A stretch of 64,000 bases of DNA from Microstegium vimineum (GCA_022036555.1 CM039124.1:55210456-55274455), one strand, 5' to 3'; positions 21,925-33,982 are shown, counted from the stretch's first letter. Made by a program: numbers and translations. Notes: generated by a model not told the origin, from the letters alone.

Positions 21925-23785
21925 ATGGCGACTTATGAGTTAGATGTTGATTGTCCACACATTTTTGATGGCACACACTTTGCACGGTGTAAAAATTAGT
22001 TGACATGCAATTTTAAGTTTATTTCTCCCCAAATGTGGTGGATCGTAGATGTGGGACTCTCTTGTGCAATTGAGAGAAAGAATGCAACTCAAGCACAAAA
22101 GAAGTGCCTACATCTCGATTGCCAAGCTACTAACATTCTCTACCATTCTATGAAAGATAATATCTTTGGTGAGATTATGGACATGAAGAGCGCTTATGAA
22201 ATTTGGACCTACCTCATTGAAAAATATGAGAAGGCTCCAAACAATGATGATGATGTGTTCAAGTTGGTGGCACATGAGGATGTTGAGCATGACCACGACT
22301 TGGTGGTTGTGGAAGATTGCTCCACCTCATGGTCAAGTGATGATGAAGATAATGATCTACCTACCCCAAGATCACTTGACAAGAATGATGAAGGCCCAAC
22401 ATCAAGTGTTGCAATTGATGATCCTACTTCAAGCACATTTGATGATGATGATGATGATGATGGTGATGCATGCTCGGGCTATGAGAGTTGATGCCTGCAC
22501 AAGCTCTTCTACCTCATCACATTGCTTCATGTCACACGGTGACACTAAGATATCAATTGGCAATGTGATTGTAGATTGTGATGACCCTAACTTTGAGCTT
22601 GTGTGCAAACTCTCAAAGGCTTTAGAAAATGAGTTAAACAAAACAAAGAAACTAAAAGATGAAAACTTTTTTCTAAAGACCTCATGTGAAGAACATAAGC
22701 ACTTACTTGATGTTCTTAAATTTTCACATGATGAACTAAAATTGGATCATGAGCAACTTCGTGTGTCTCATGAAGATTTGGTTCATAAATATGACTCTCT
22801 AATTAATGAATTGATAAATCTTAAAAATGAAAAGGGCTCATCACTTGGGTCAAATGATCAATCACATGTTGTTGCTAACCCTTGTGATGTAGGAAAGAAG
22901 CATGTATTCACCTCTTGTGATAATTTACTTGATATGTCATGTTCTTCAAATATAGATGCTTGTTCTACTTCTATGTCTTGTGAGACTAACCTTTTGAAGG
23001 AAAACAATGAGCTCAAAAGTGAATTGAAGAACATGAGCAATAAGATAGAGAGGTGCTACAATGCCAAAGTCACCTTTGATCACATATTGACAAACAAGAG
23101 AAGCTATGGTGACAAGAGTGGATTCGGTTTCCACAAGAGCAAGTGCAAGAAAGTGAAGAAGCAAGACCAAAAGAAGCTATCTCATTTCATATGCTTCAAG
23201 TGCCATGGGATAGAACATCTTGCAAGTGTTTGACCAACCAAGATTACTCAAGCTAAGCCACAAGTCAAGCTCCAAGTGCAATACAAGATCAACCATGAAG
23301 ATGGTTGTTCGGGAATGACAAAGAACAAGAAGACAAGAAGAGGTGGCAAAGCTAGAGCAAGGCATCCAACTCCTATCCATGATGCCAACAAGATGATGAT
23401 GAGCAAAGATCAAGAGAAGAATCATTTGGCTCACATCAACTTCAAGTGTGAAGATATGGGACACTTTGCCTCGAAGTGTCCTAGCAAGCTTGAGATGAAG
23501 ATTCAAGCAAAAGGAAAGAGGCAAGACAATGAGAAGCACAACATGAGCAAGTAAGACAAGGCTCAAGCAAAGAGAGTGTGCTACTTATGTCGGGAAAGGG
23601 GACACATGGCTCATTCATGTCCCCTAGGTATGACTTCTAAGCCAATTTCAATTGTTGATGATCATATGCTTAGAAAGGATGGTAATGGTACCTCTATGGT
23701 TGCTATTGCAAACCATCCCGCTATTCATACTAAGACATTGCCTAAGTATGTTGCTCCTAACTTGAGAGGACCCAAACTAGTTTAG
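21925..23785 (+). pseudogene. Retrotransposon gag, several stops and frame changes
   Basis: Starts MATYELDVDCPHIFDG, typical of Sirevirus gag. A stop at 21997 replaces a codon in the first 25 codons; the frame ends at 22491, continues in another frame to 23233, and again in later segments to 23550 and 23785. The middle contains an acidic stretch coded by a GAT run (22440-22462) and a heptad-rich helical region (about 22600-22850). Three zinc-knuckle-like motifs follow: CFKCHGIEHLAS (last cysteine lost, about 23190), FKCEDMGHFASKC (first cysteine lost, about 23445) and CYLCRERGHMAHSC (complete, about 23580). It cannot make a full protein. Confidence 0.85.
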
Positions 23786-26610
23786 GTACCATCAACAAGT
23801 GGATGAATGTGTGTAGGTACCATTGACATTGGAGACTTGATTCAATTGATTGCATATTGTTCATCATATGATTGAGTCAAGTAATGAAGCTTAGTGCTAT
23901 TCTTATTCCAATGTCAAGTCAAAATAATGAAGTCCAAGTGCTACAACATACAAGTGCATGATCAAGTTGTGGTGGTTGATTGAATTATTTCATGGCTTGC
24001 AAATATTCAAGTTGAAGCTTGCTAATGGATTGATCATAATCTACTAAGGTATATTTTTTGTTGATCAAGTTCATTTGGGTGTGTATAAGATTTTTGAATT
24101 GGATATACACATAGTGCATATGAGTTGATTGAATTGGATATATATGTGCACTAGTTGCTTGCTATAAGATGTTTGAATGGATTAAATGCTTAGTAATCAA
24201 GTTTGAGCTGATTTGAATGGATATGATCATGAGACTACTTTTAGTAAGTGGATTGAATGGATATATGTCTTATGAGAGTGTTCAAACAAGTTAGTATCAA
24301 ATTTGGTTCAATTTAATTTCAAGTGACAAACATTGGATTGATCTAGAGTCACTAAGATTGAAAGGTCCTCAAGTTGGAATCATACTTATAAGTGATTGAG
24401 GCACCTACGTTTGATTTTGGTTTGAGCTAAAAACATGACAAGCAATGAGTACAAGGCCATTTGATTGTGGAGTGTATTTGGCACATGTTTGGTACTCAAG
24501 ATGAAGATGAAGTTTAAGTTCTAGTGATAATTGGAGATCAATGGATAGAAAGAAAAGGACTTAAACAAGATAAGGTTAAGCTCATAGTGGATTCATAATC
24601 ATTCATCCAAAGGAGTTCAACAATTGAGTCAATCAAACAAAGCTAATTCAAGTGAGTATCAAGAATGGTTCTTGGAGAAAGGTCACTTCTCCCTTTTGTA
24701 GGGGCTTGCCGCCTTGTGTAGGTAAACCAAAAACGTTACTTGGAAGGCTAACATGGAAGTGGTGATCTAGAAATCATTTGGAGATGCTTAGTTGAAGCTA
24801 TCAATAGGATTGATCAAAAGAAAACAAGCAACACCCAAAAGAGAGAGATTCATGAATTCAACCTACACATGTGTATCATGATATATAAGTAGTATCATCT
24901 TCTACAAGTGGTACATCATTTGATATTCTCTCATGCAAGCATTGATCAAGCAAAGAAGTAAGTCAACCACAACAAGAAAGTGCACTTGATCGTCAGTGGG
25001 ACTAAAATCATATGGGTGAAGATTGGTATTCTAATTGGCATTCTTTGGTCTTCACCATGCTCTTAATTGGACTTCACATTGCTAATTGGAGATGAAATCT
25101 ATATGACTATCCTCTACTCCAACATAGAAAAGGTGAAATTGTTTGACATATGCATACATATTGCTCTAGGACATGTTTAGTGCATATAGTCATCCATAGT
25201 GCTTATTTATGAAAAATCAAATGAATTTTATGCTTATATCCTACCACTATTGCTTGATTGAATTGTTTGTATCTAGTGGTAGTATATGAGTTTGTTCATG
25301 AGCTAGTAAACCCAAGTACTTGATATATCTTTGGATTGCAATTAAGTGACAATCACAACCTCTATAAGATAATCGCTTAATGTGTGTGAACAAGCTTAGA
25401 GAGGGTTTAAACCGGACTTGGAAGCTTATGCTATTCATTTTAGTTCAAGTCCAACATAAAAGCTCATGAAGATGAATCTAGTTCAAGCACAAGACAACAA
25501 TTCAAATGGATATCAAGATGTAACCTTCAAATGGTATCTAGACTTATGCTAATCTTTCAAATGGTATAAACTTTCATATTGTTACTTGCAAAAGATGTCT
25601 AGTTCTAGCATACTTGTGATATCCCACATGTGTCTTCATTCAAGCAATCCTACACGTGGTATGTCACAAGTGATATCCTACAAGTTAACAAGTGATCCTC
25701 AACTTTAAGTGATCAAATCAAGAGTTCTCTTGCTAGCAAAGCTTATTTGGATGACATTTGCTTTGACCAAAGGGGAATTGCCCTACTCAATGGTATAATG
25801 GTCAATGATCTTCATGAAGAGTCATTCAATACACATATGTCGGTGTTCATCAAAAAGTATCAACCATCTACCCAAGTGCAACCTTTGCATCAATATGAGC
25901 ATACCTTTTATGGAAATTGATGACAGAGGGAGAGATTAGTGAACAAAGATATATTAGTGAATGGACATGCACTAAGGGAAAAAAACATGGACATGGACAA
26001 GGGAACAAGATCAAAGGATCAAAGTCTTGGACTAAGAGATGCACACAAGTAGGGAGAGCAAGCTCATAAACTTGATTAATTGCATTTGATATGAGCATAT
26101 TCATGTGCGTGCTTGCATATTGCATAAGTCTTATCTCTATATGCATGCTTGTGCGGTGTGTATGCTAGTTATAGGATTTGAATGATGATTTGATAAACTA
26201 GCATGCATAGATTGGTAAGCTAGATATTTTTGTTCCTACTCGTGGTATCTAAAAACCTTGCTTCTAATGTTGATCTCATGGGGTTTCTAGTGTTGTTTTT
26301 GTGGTATCTAGCTAACCATGGTGCTAAGGATGAACTTCAAAAGTGCAACTACATGGGTATCTTCAAAGGTTTATCCTATATCCCTTAACATCACTTAGTA
26401 GTGCTAGCACTCCCACAATGTCTATTCATGCATGTGTGCAAAGCTTGATTCAATCTTTATGAGCACACATGTAGGGGGAGCTAACACTACCAAGTCAGAC
26501 TTTGTGACATTTATTCAAATCTTGGCATAGAGCTTAAATGATGGATAAATGGCATAATATCCAAATTTGATCTTAATTTCCATATCTTTATAGAGTTGTC
26601 ATCAATTACC
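23786..26610 (+). other. Non-coding interior of the retroelement
   Basis: This 2.8-kb stretch stands where pol would be expected but shows no integrase, reverse transcriptase or RNase H motif in any frame. It is rich in imperfect short repeats such as GATTGAATGGATAT. It probably corresponds to the long untranslated region upstream of the 3' LTR in this group. Confidence 0.65.
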
Positions 26611-26624
26611 AAAAAGGGGGAGAT
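26611..26624 (+). other. Polypurine tract
   Basis: AAAAAGGGGGAGAT directly precedes the TGAAAGG start of the 3' LTR, the site for plus-strand priming. Confidence 0.85.
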
Positions 26625-28150
26625 TGAAAGGTTCTTGTATGATTTTGGTAATTGAGTGACAACTTAGGTGGACTAATATGTGTCTAAGTGATATATACAC
26701 AGGAGATTAGTTCACAGGTGATTGTGTGATGAAGGAGCTTAATTGCACATGAAACATGACATGGAGTCATGTGACCAAGGTGGAGAAGATCAAGATGAGG
26801 CTTGGCTTGATGGACCGGTTGCAAGTGTGAAGGGCAAACGGGTGATGTTTGGTGTCGATGGACCAAGGCAACGGTGAAGAGCAAGTGAGGTCAAGATCGA
26901 TGAACCAATACAGTCACGTGATGAGATGAAGTGGATCATATCATTTGGTGATAGGTTGGTGCATGTGTTGCATCAACATTGAAGATAGAGATGGAATGGA
27001 ATGGAATGCGTAAGGCAAAGGTATAACCATAGGGCATTTCCATTTCACCGATCATTGGTGTGTAGAGAAGTTTATGACCGGGTTTAGGATAGATAGCCGT
27101 ACTATCAAGAGGGGCAAACTTGTTTGCATAACGGTTATCTAGTGTCACTTGAACGATCTAACTTTGCGATGCATTAGGATCGAGTGGCGTGGTGAGAAGC
27201 AAGTGAAAATGCTTTGAAAATGATTGTGAAAATGCTAACACACATGCATAAGGAGGTGATCACATTTGTGTTAGCACTTGAGAAACAAGGAAGAAGTTGG
27301 AGAAGTGTTTGAGCAGAGACAGGCAGTCCGGACGCTAGGTCCGGACGCTAGGGCATGTGCTGTCCGGACAATGGCGCATGCGTCCAGAAGCAACCCCTAG
27401 GCAGTTGCCGCTGAGGAGAGGCATCCGGACGCTGTTCGCGGTCCGGACGCAGGGTCCGGAGTCTGTCGCTCTCTGTAACTCTCTGGAGGAAGAGTCCGGA
27501 CGCAAGTGTTGGTCTGGACTGAGATCCGGACGTGCGTCCGGAGGAGAAGCAGCTCGGAGGGAGCTCTCGGGTTCTCTGGAATTTATTTCCGAACCCTGTG
27601 AGCAGTGGAACCGGTCCCTGTGAACAGGAGCGTCCGGAGCCACGTGGCGAGCAGAGGCGAGCGTGGGAAGTAGCCGTTTCAAATGGGGCTCTGACCGGAC
27701 GCAGGCGCGTTGGTCCGGACCTGCGACCGGAGGCTCATTCAGAGCCGTTGGCTCTCGGCTGGTGTTGGGTCCGGACGCAGATGATGGTCCGGACCCCCTG
27801 TGAAAAATGCGTCCGGACGTGCAGTCAGTGGGCAAAAACGGCTAGTTTTGAGGTGTGGCTTATAAATAGCCCTTGGCCGGCCCTTGGCTTGGTGCTGAGC
27901 ACCCTTGGGCCTTTGTGGCTTGTGTAGGTGTGCTTGGGAGCCCTCTAACTCACATACACTTGATAGTGATCATCCGATTGTGTGAGAGAGCGATTACTAG
28001 TGTGTTGCCTTGAGAGATAGCTTCGTGTGGCACTAGGTGATCGTGTTGCAAGCTCGTGGTGCTTGTTACTCTTGGAGGTTGTCCTAGACGGCTTGGTGGT
28101 TGTGGCTCCGTCGAAGCACACAAGAAGCTTGTGCGTGGATCCAGAGAAGA
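26625..28150 (+). repeat. 3' LTR, extended U3 and truncated end
   Basis: Matches the 5' LTR from its start to 27577. Beyond that it continues with more GTCCGGAC palindromes and a TATA box (TATAAATAG, 27861), then a transcribed-type region up to about 28150 where it meets the 489-bp repeat. The U5 end seen in the other LTR is missing. A 17-bp block near 27328 is duplicated relative to the 5' LTR. Confidence 0.7.
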
Positions 28151-28639
28151 GCATAAACTATTCCCGGTGAAGATGCTGGCGTCGATGCTCAAGACGCCCG
28201 TCCTTGGCTGGATCGTGCTCTCCGTCCTCAAGAAGGGCAACCTCGTCTACAAGGTGTCTGCTACCTGAATGAATGAATGAAACTCGTACTAACTCTGCTT
28301 TGAACTGTTGGAGCTTATAGCCTGAAAAACTTATAGTTGCAGCTACTCTCGGACGCTGAGATCCCAGAGTGGACACTGAGACCCCGGAGCCGCCTCTGTT
28401 CATGGCGCTACCGCATTGAGCAGGAATGTTCGGACGCATTATCTGCAGTGGTCTGCCTGTCTGTCAGTGACTAGTGTTAATGGGTTTTGGATCTTGTATT
28501 GTTATGGACCTGTGTTATACAAAATTGACAGATTTCTACTTGCAGTATGTGTGATTTTTTTCCTGACACATGGGATCCTTTGATTTGCTAAAAAACTGAC
28601 AGATTTGAGGTTGATAAATCTGTTGACAGATGTCTAGAC
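28151..28639 (+). repeat. 489-bp direct repeat, copy 1
   Basis: Equal in length to 32692-33180 and, by eye, different at one base (A versus G near 28173). It contains an open stretch reading VLASMLKTPVLGWIVLSVLK then KGNLVYK before a possible GTGTCT donor, followed by intron-like sequence. I do not recognise the protein. It looks like a captured host exon with part of its intron. Confidence 0.85.
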
Positions 28640-28660
28640 AGACCCTTATTATATATATAG

Positions 28661-29783
28661 GTTGTCACTGGTAGAGCAGAAGTATCAAGTGATCAAAACG
28701 CCAAAGTTAGATAATGTTTTCATGCCACCAAGATTGGATGTTGATGATTTTTTGAGGCAAGAAAGTACATATAAAAGTAAGGAATCATGCTTGAGTGAGT
28801 TTCAATCACAACAACGGTACTTGGATAATTTGCAACCATCAATGCATCTTGGGAAATCAGAGCACGGGATTTATTACACTGCTCTTCGTTGGCACCAGCT
28901 GCAAGTATGGGTTCTACGTGAAGCATCAGAATCTCGCCTAGTGCCAGAGTGGGAGTTGAAGTATAAGGCTGACATCAAGCCCTTCTTTTTGCAACACTAC
29001 ACGCGAGTCGGTAGAAAAGAAATTAAGGCGTGCTGGATGTTAGACCGTGGGCAGATAGGAGAGCATAGTAGATTAGATTGTGGTTGGGACTCTAGTGATG
29101 ACAGTGGTATCAATGTGGAAGAAGAAGAAGATAGTGTTTACAGTGATGATGCCTATTACGATGTTTTGAGTAGTACGGATTTTTTGGGGTTCCATCCAAG
29201 CAAAGAGATTGCTTTTTTGGGCAACCACTTCGATGGGTTTGCTTACTACCTGGGTACCTCCAAGTTGCAGTACCTAGGGACATTTACACCAGTTGGATGT
29301 TGCCATATGCAGGTCGCAGCTACACATGAGTCTTTCATATACACTCCAGGCATGGATGATTTGCTTCCAGCAAATAATACAAACTCAAAAGACGGTGAGT
29401 CAGCTTGTTGTCCATTATCCATTATCCATTATCTTACATTATTACTCATGGATGCACTAGGATGTCTTTTATCCAAAAATCAAAATGTGTACACGGTTGT
29501 TCCTTCTTCTTTTGTTAGATAGCGTTTTTCTCCTCTTTGTATATTTGCCCTTCTATGTTGCTATCATAATGATCTTTTTATACAAACGAATAATTTCTAA
29601 CCATCTAGAGTTATATGCTTTTGATGACGATGAATACTTAGTTGATGAAGACAAAAATCTTTTGTTGCAGGAGGAGTGGAGGAGGAGGACATAAGCGAAG
29701 ATGAGGACCTAGAGGTGGAGGATGAAGATTTTGAATGGTGGGAGGAGGAGGAAGACCATGTTGATGAATATAAAGATTTTTGA
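28661..29783 (+). pseudogene. Grass F-box-associated-type gene fragment, 5' truncated
   Basis: A 244-codon exon (28661-29394) preceded by an ATATATAG acceptor and followed by a GTGAGT donor, then an exon from 29671 (TTGTTGCAG acceptor) ending at a TGA at 29781-29783. The block GFHPSKEIAFLGNHFDG followed by AYYLGTSKLQYLG and FIYTPGMDDLL is the pattern of the C-terminal half of grass F-box-family proteins. The tail is very acidic (EEEDISEDEDLEVEDEDFEW). No F-box exon is found upstream; instead the fragment abuts the 489-bp repeat. A captured or broken copy is the simplest reading. Confidence 0.6.
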
Positions 29784-30690
29784 ATGGTGGGAGGAGGAAG
29801 ACAATGTTGATGAATATGTGGACTCTAAATTTTAACTATATAGCAAAAAAAAAGTTACTTTTGTTTAAAGATTTCAAAGGCTTTTGTTTAAAGATTTCGT
29901 GAGTGCTCATTTGTTTTTTTTTAAGTAACTATAAGTGCTCATTTGTATATTTCATACAAAAAAAGGAGAACCAACCACTAGATTTAGGGATAGAGCAGAC
30001 CTTTTACAAACCAGCGGTTTGAACTGGCTGTGATAATCCACTTTATCACCACCGTACCCATTTTCATCAATGAGAGACCAACCAACAGTGATGAGGTCCC
30101 TGGAGCCGGCAGTGACCTCGTCATTACCTGAAATTAAAAGGAAAAGACAATTAGAAACATCAAACTGTGTAGTACTCCGCACTAGTTTCACCCATGTTAA
30201 GCAGTTAAGCTTAAGCAGTAAGCACGCACCTGGAACTGGTAAATGTTCTTTCGTCTTTTTTTTTCACATCTCCATCTCAGTCTACCTAGCACAAGAAATA
30301 AAAATAGATAACTTCTCCATTTTATTCTGAACCAACTACTCGTGAAGGAAAAAGCAGCTTCTAAAACAATACTGGAACAAAGTAAGCTCCAGAAAACGGT
30401 AAACAATACTGTATCAATGTATGCTCCAGAAAATGGGGTGCCGGCATCTTAGGTCATAGGAGTTGAAAGCTGACGCATGTATCTGCAAACGCCTTACAAA
30501 AAATAGCATCAAGTAAAGCAAGGGGGAAAAGGAGGACAATTGCGAACACATGGTAGATAAGTACCCATGAATGTTCAGTTTTGATGATGAGTGATTGATC
30601 AGCACGTGAGTGTTTCAGTTTGAGTGGCTTGAACTAACCTCTTGCGAAAGCAAATGTGTACCTGTCTATCGGCTTGTGGTGTGCAGGTAC
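29784..30690. other. AT-rich stretch with a possible captured exon on the minus strand
   Basis: On the minus strand, 30127-29952 is open after a TTTCAG acceptor and reads LITVGWSLIDENGYGGDKVD, with protein-like composition. I do not recognise the family and see no partner exon, so it is only a candidate fragment. Confidence 0.3.
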
Positions 30691-31400
30691 TATGCCTAGT
30701 GACAGTGGTCAATGGCGTGGAGAAGGTCGAGTAGAGGCTTGCCGTGCCGATGGACTGAGAGCGGTGAAGGGCGGAAGCGGGGCTCGGACTGAGGGACCAT
30801 GGGCGCCGGCGGACTAGCTGTGGTGGCTAGTGTCTGGCACCGGCGAGTGCGAGAAGACATGGAGGTAGACCGAGTCGACCGAGTCAAGACGGCGGACGAG
30901 CGAGTCGAGCGGAGGCTCAGGGGAGTCGGAGTCCGACCGGGCGAGGACAAGGTGACTCGAGTCGAGCGGTTTGGTGGTTTGGACCTCAAAACTATCGGAG
31001 GACGGTTCCCGAGTTTGGGCCTCAAAAGTCGGGGTTCGGTAGTTGAGCCGAAAGCTACCGGTGACGGGTTTTGCGGGTTTGGGCCTCAAAACCCGGGTGG
31101 AGCTTCCGAGGAAGCGGGGATGGCACGTGGCGTAATCCTGGAGGTTGCGTCGAGGCGACGGCAACTCCTGGCAAGAAGTGGGGCCGTCCATTCAAAATGC
31201 GGGGGATATTTTCCGGAGCTTGGACTGCAATGCTTAGGCTAGGTAGTTCACTCATGTATCTAGGGGGTCTTTGGGAAATAGCCAAAGCCCGATAAATAGG
31301 GGTGAAGGGGTATCCCTCATCCCATCTCTTGAACCCTAATCATTTGCCCCAACTCTCTCTCTCTCTACCCTCTCTCTAGTTCATGAGATTCCTAGGTTAA
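30691..31400 (+). repeat. LTR-like remnant, copy 1 of a family also at 45.2 kb
   Basis: Shares ordered blocks with 45225-45720: TGCCGATGGACT, CGGTGAAGG, GAGTCGAGCGGAGG, GGTTTGGTGGTTT, and GCACGTG followed by TCTAGGCGA/TCGAGGCGA. A TATA-like GATAAATAG at 31291 is followed by CT-rich leader-type sequence. No coding domains accompany it. Confidence 0.55.
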
Positions 31401-31869
31401 TTTCACCAACCTCTGTAAGAACTTGAGTTTGTCGCGAGGAATCGGAGGCCGTAACCTCCGTAAGTCATGGTGGCTTCGATTTCGTGATCGTGTCTCCGTT
31501 TTGCTTGTGTTCTTCGCGTTTTGTTTTTGCTCCTTATTTTTCCGAGTTGATTTCTCTTTGTAGGGAGTAGCTCTTGCAAATCCGTTTGAACCAAGTTTTT
31601 GGTACTCGTGAGGAGCAACTTTGCACCGAAGGAATTTTCCTAAAACCTCACGAGCACACAGATCGGGCGTTTTCTTTGCGGTGTTCTTCGTTTTGCTTTT
31701 TCTCCCCCAAATCCGAGTGTTCTCGTTTATCCTCTCCAAATTGAGCGATGATTTCTTCGGGATAGCTCTCCAGCTGCACAAGGATCATGCCTACAAAATT
31801 TGGTTGCAGTTGAAGTTCATTTGGTTGAGTTTTGGGAAGATTTGGCGGAGAGAAAACGTTTTTCGCGGT

Positions 31870-32515
31870 TACTGCGTGTTTGTCGGGGGCGTCGGACGCT
31901 CCGAGGATTTGCGTCGGACGCTGGTACGTACTGACGTCAGCGTCCGTCGCCTCGCTTATCGGCGTCCTGTCAGACGCTATCCAGAGTCCGTCGCCAAGCG
32001 TCCGTCGCGTCCTGTGCGTTGTGCAGTTCTGTTTTGCTCTCGGGTAGGCCGACGGACGATCTTCACAGCGTCCGTCGCCTCGGTATTTTTTCAGTCTCTG
32101 TCAGACTCTCTGGAAGGCCGACGGACGCTCGCCTGAGCGTCCGTCGCCAGCGTCCGACGCCAACGGACGCTCATCCAAGCGTCTGTCGCCCAGCGTCCGA
32201 CAACCAGCTTTCTGCTTCTCTTCTGCAGTGCTCTCTGTAAGGCCGACGGACACTCGCCTAACCGTCCGTCGCCTGTTTTTCTGATTGTTTTGCTTGGAAT
32301 TCTTGCCTCTCTCTCATAGGGGTTGAGAACTTTTCTTGTGGCTTTCCGGTGAGTTTTTCTCCACTGTCGGTTAACTTTCATTTGCTCGTTTTCGTCTGAA
32401 TCCCCGCCTGCACCATCAACTGAATTTGGTTTTTGGGAAGAGTGGCCCTAATATTTTAAGAGAAATTTGAGGCTCTCATTCTCTCCCCCCTCTCTAGTCG
32501 CCGTTCTCGGTCCTT
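31870..32515 (+). repeat. LTR-like segment with CGTCCGTCG repeat cluster
   Basis: Between 31880 and 32270 the motif GCGTCCGTCGCC, or its near complement GGCCGACGGACGC, appears roughly a dozen times at irregular spacing. The segment ends in CCCCTCTCTAGTCGCC, like the U5 end of the copia LTR at 21860. It is probably a piece of a related Sirevirus-type LTR. Confidence 0.55.
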
Positions 32516-32691
32516 TACCAAATAGCTGATACTCGATAGAAATTGGTGTGAGAACAAAATCAATGAAAAGCTTATATTCAGATAAGGAGGCTAAGAACCT
32601 AATTCTCAGATAAGAAAAGCGACCACAGCGACAGACCGAAGCACGAAGCCTTCGAAGTCCAAGGTACACGTATGTCTTTCAACCCAACCGC

Positions 32692-33180
32692 GCATAAACT
32701 ATTCCCGGTGAAGGTGCTGGCGTCGATGCTCAAGACGCCCGTCCTTGGCTGGATCGTGCTCTCCGTCCTCAAGAAGGGCAACCTCGTCTACAAGGTGTCT
32801 GCTACCTGAATGAATGAATGAAACTCGTACTAACTCTGCTTTGAACTGTTGGAGCTTATAGCCTGAAAAACTTATAGTTGCAGCTACTCTCGGACGCTGA
32901 GATCCCAGAGTGGACACTGAGACCCCGGAGCCGCCTCTGTTCATGGCGCTACCGCATTGAGCAGGAATGTTCGGACGCATTATCTGCAGTGGTCTGCCTG
33001 TCTGTCAGTGACTAGTGTTAATGGGTTTTGGATCTTGTATTGTTATGGACCTGTGTTATACAAAATTGACAGATTTCTACTTGCAGTATGTGTGATTTTT
33101 TTCCTGACACATGGGATCCTTTGATTTGCTAAAAAACTGACAGATTTGAGGTTGATAAATCTGTTGACAGATGTCTAGAC
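32692..33180 (+). repeat. 489-bp direct repeat, copy 2
   Basis: Near-identical copy of 28151-28639, 4,541 bp downstream in the same orientation. On its left it is joined to unrelated sequence, and on its right to the 33190-33535 dispersed repeat. Confidence 0.85.
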
Positions 33181-33189
33181 TTTTCCTAT

Positions 33190-33535
33190 AGTTTAGGTAC
33201 CTGAAATTTAAGATGATTTCAGACAACACTAATATACCACCAACTAGTATAACTTAGTTGTTAATTTTGTATTATATTATTTATCTTTGTATGAAAATAT
33301 ATTAAATTTTTATTCTGGTTCTCCTATAAAAATAGTTGTAATTGTTAAATTGTCTTTGTGCCAACATATAGTTTGTAGTTTTGTCTAATAGATATTTTAT
33401 ATTTTTGAAACAAAAAGTTACAGACTGTGTACATAAATTACAACAAACTAAAACTATAATTTTAGTATAAAATATATGTAATAACTGTCGTAAAAAAAAC
33501 TAAAATCGAGACACCTGAAATTTAGCAAATCCCTT
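33190..33535. repeat. Dispersed repeat, copy B
   Basis: Counterpart of 10905-11265. It starts GGTACCTGAAATTTAAG and ends ACACCTGAAATTTAG, with no recognisable coding content. Unlike copy A it is not inside a larger inverted repeat. Confidence 0.75.
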
Positions 33536-33877
33536 TATTTATACATTATAAATACCCGGCCGATCACAAAATCCTGACGTCGCGGTAGAGCAGTCGGAAA
33601 CTATGCACGCGCATAGTAAGCTCCGGGCCGCGGTAGCGCTTGTCCTGGGGGAACGTGGCCCGGTCTTTGGACATAAATAAATGAAGAAGTAGTACTTACT
33701 TGTACATTGGACGACCAGTTTGGTGTTGGTGAGTACGGAGTAGTACGTACTCCGTAGCAGCAGCAGCTAAGTTATGATGATAAGTCGACGAGTACAGTAA
33801 AGTAGTTTCCTGTAATATCAAGGTGCAAATGGAAGCCGTTAAAAACGCCCGTGTGCCCTTGCGCGTCGACACCTCGC

Positions 33878-33885
33878 TATATAAA
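33878..33885 (+). promoter_or_regulatory. TATA box of the CYSTM-like gene
   Basis: TATATAAA lies 98 bp upstream of the start codon at 33983, in GC-mixed sequence, at a spacing typical of a plant core promoter with a short leader. Confidence 0.65.
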
Positions 33886-33982
33886 CACTGCCCTGGGAGG
33901 ATATCGCATTCCTTGACTTATCTAAGCTAAAGCTAGCCCAACAGGTATTGGTCAGCAAGGAGGACGGCAGAAGAATAAAAGG

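Larger units (their letters stand above)
20459..28150 (+). mobile_element. Non-autonomous copia (Sirevirus-like) LTR retrotransposon, decayed
   Basis: Layout on the plus strand: 5' LTR 20459-21887, primer-binding site 21890-21901, broken gag 21925-23785, a 2.8-kb non-coding interior, polypurine tract 26611-26624, and a 3' LTR from 26625 that breaks off near 28150. The beginnings of the LTRs match closely. No protease, integrase or reverse transcriptase coding sequence is present, so it must have depended on a related active element. Gag type, tRNA-Met primer site and clustered short palindromes fit the Sirevirus group of copia elements. Confidence 0.85.

Noticed and set aside
22196..22490. 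Methionine-rich translation in the frame overlapping gag
   Set aside because: It is the wrong-frame reading of the GAT-repeat acidic part of gag; only the part after 22490 is real gag.
31880..32270. Regular short repeats that might suggest a CRISPR-like array
   Set aside because: Plant nuclear context, irregular spacing, both orientations and no uniform spacers; an LTR motif cluster fits.
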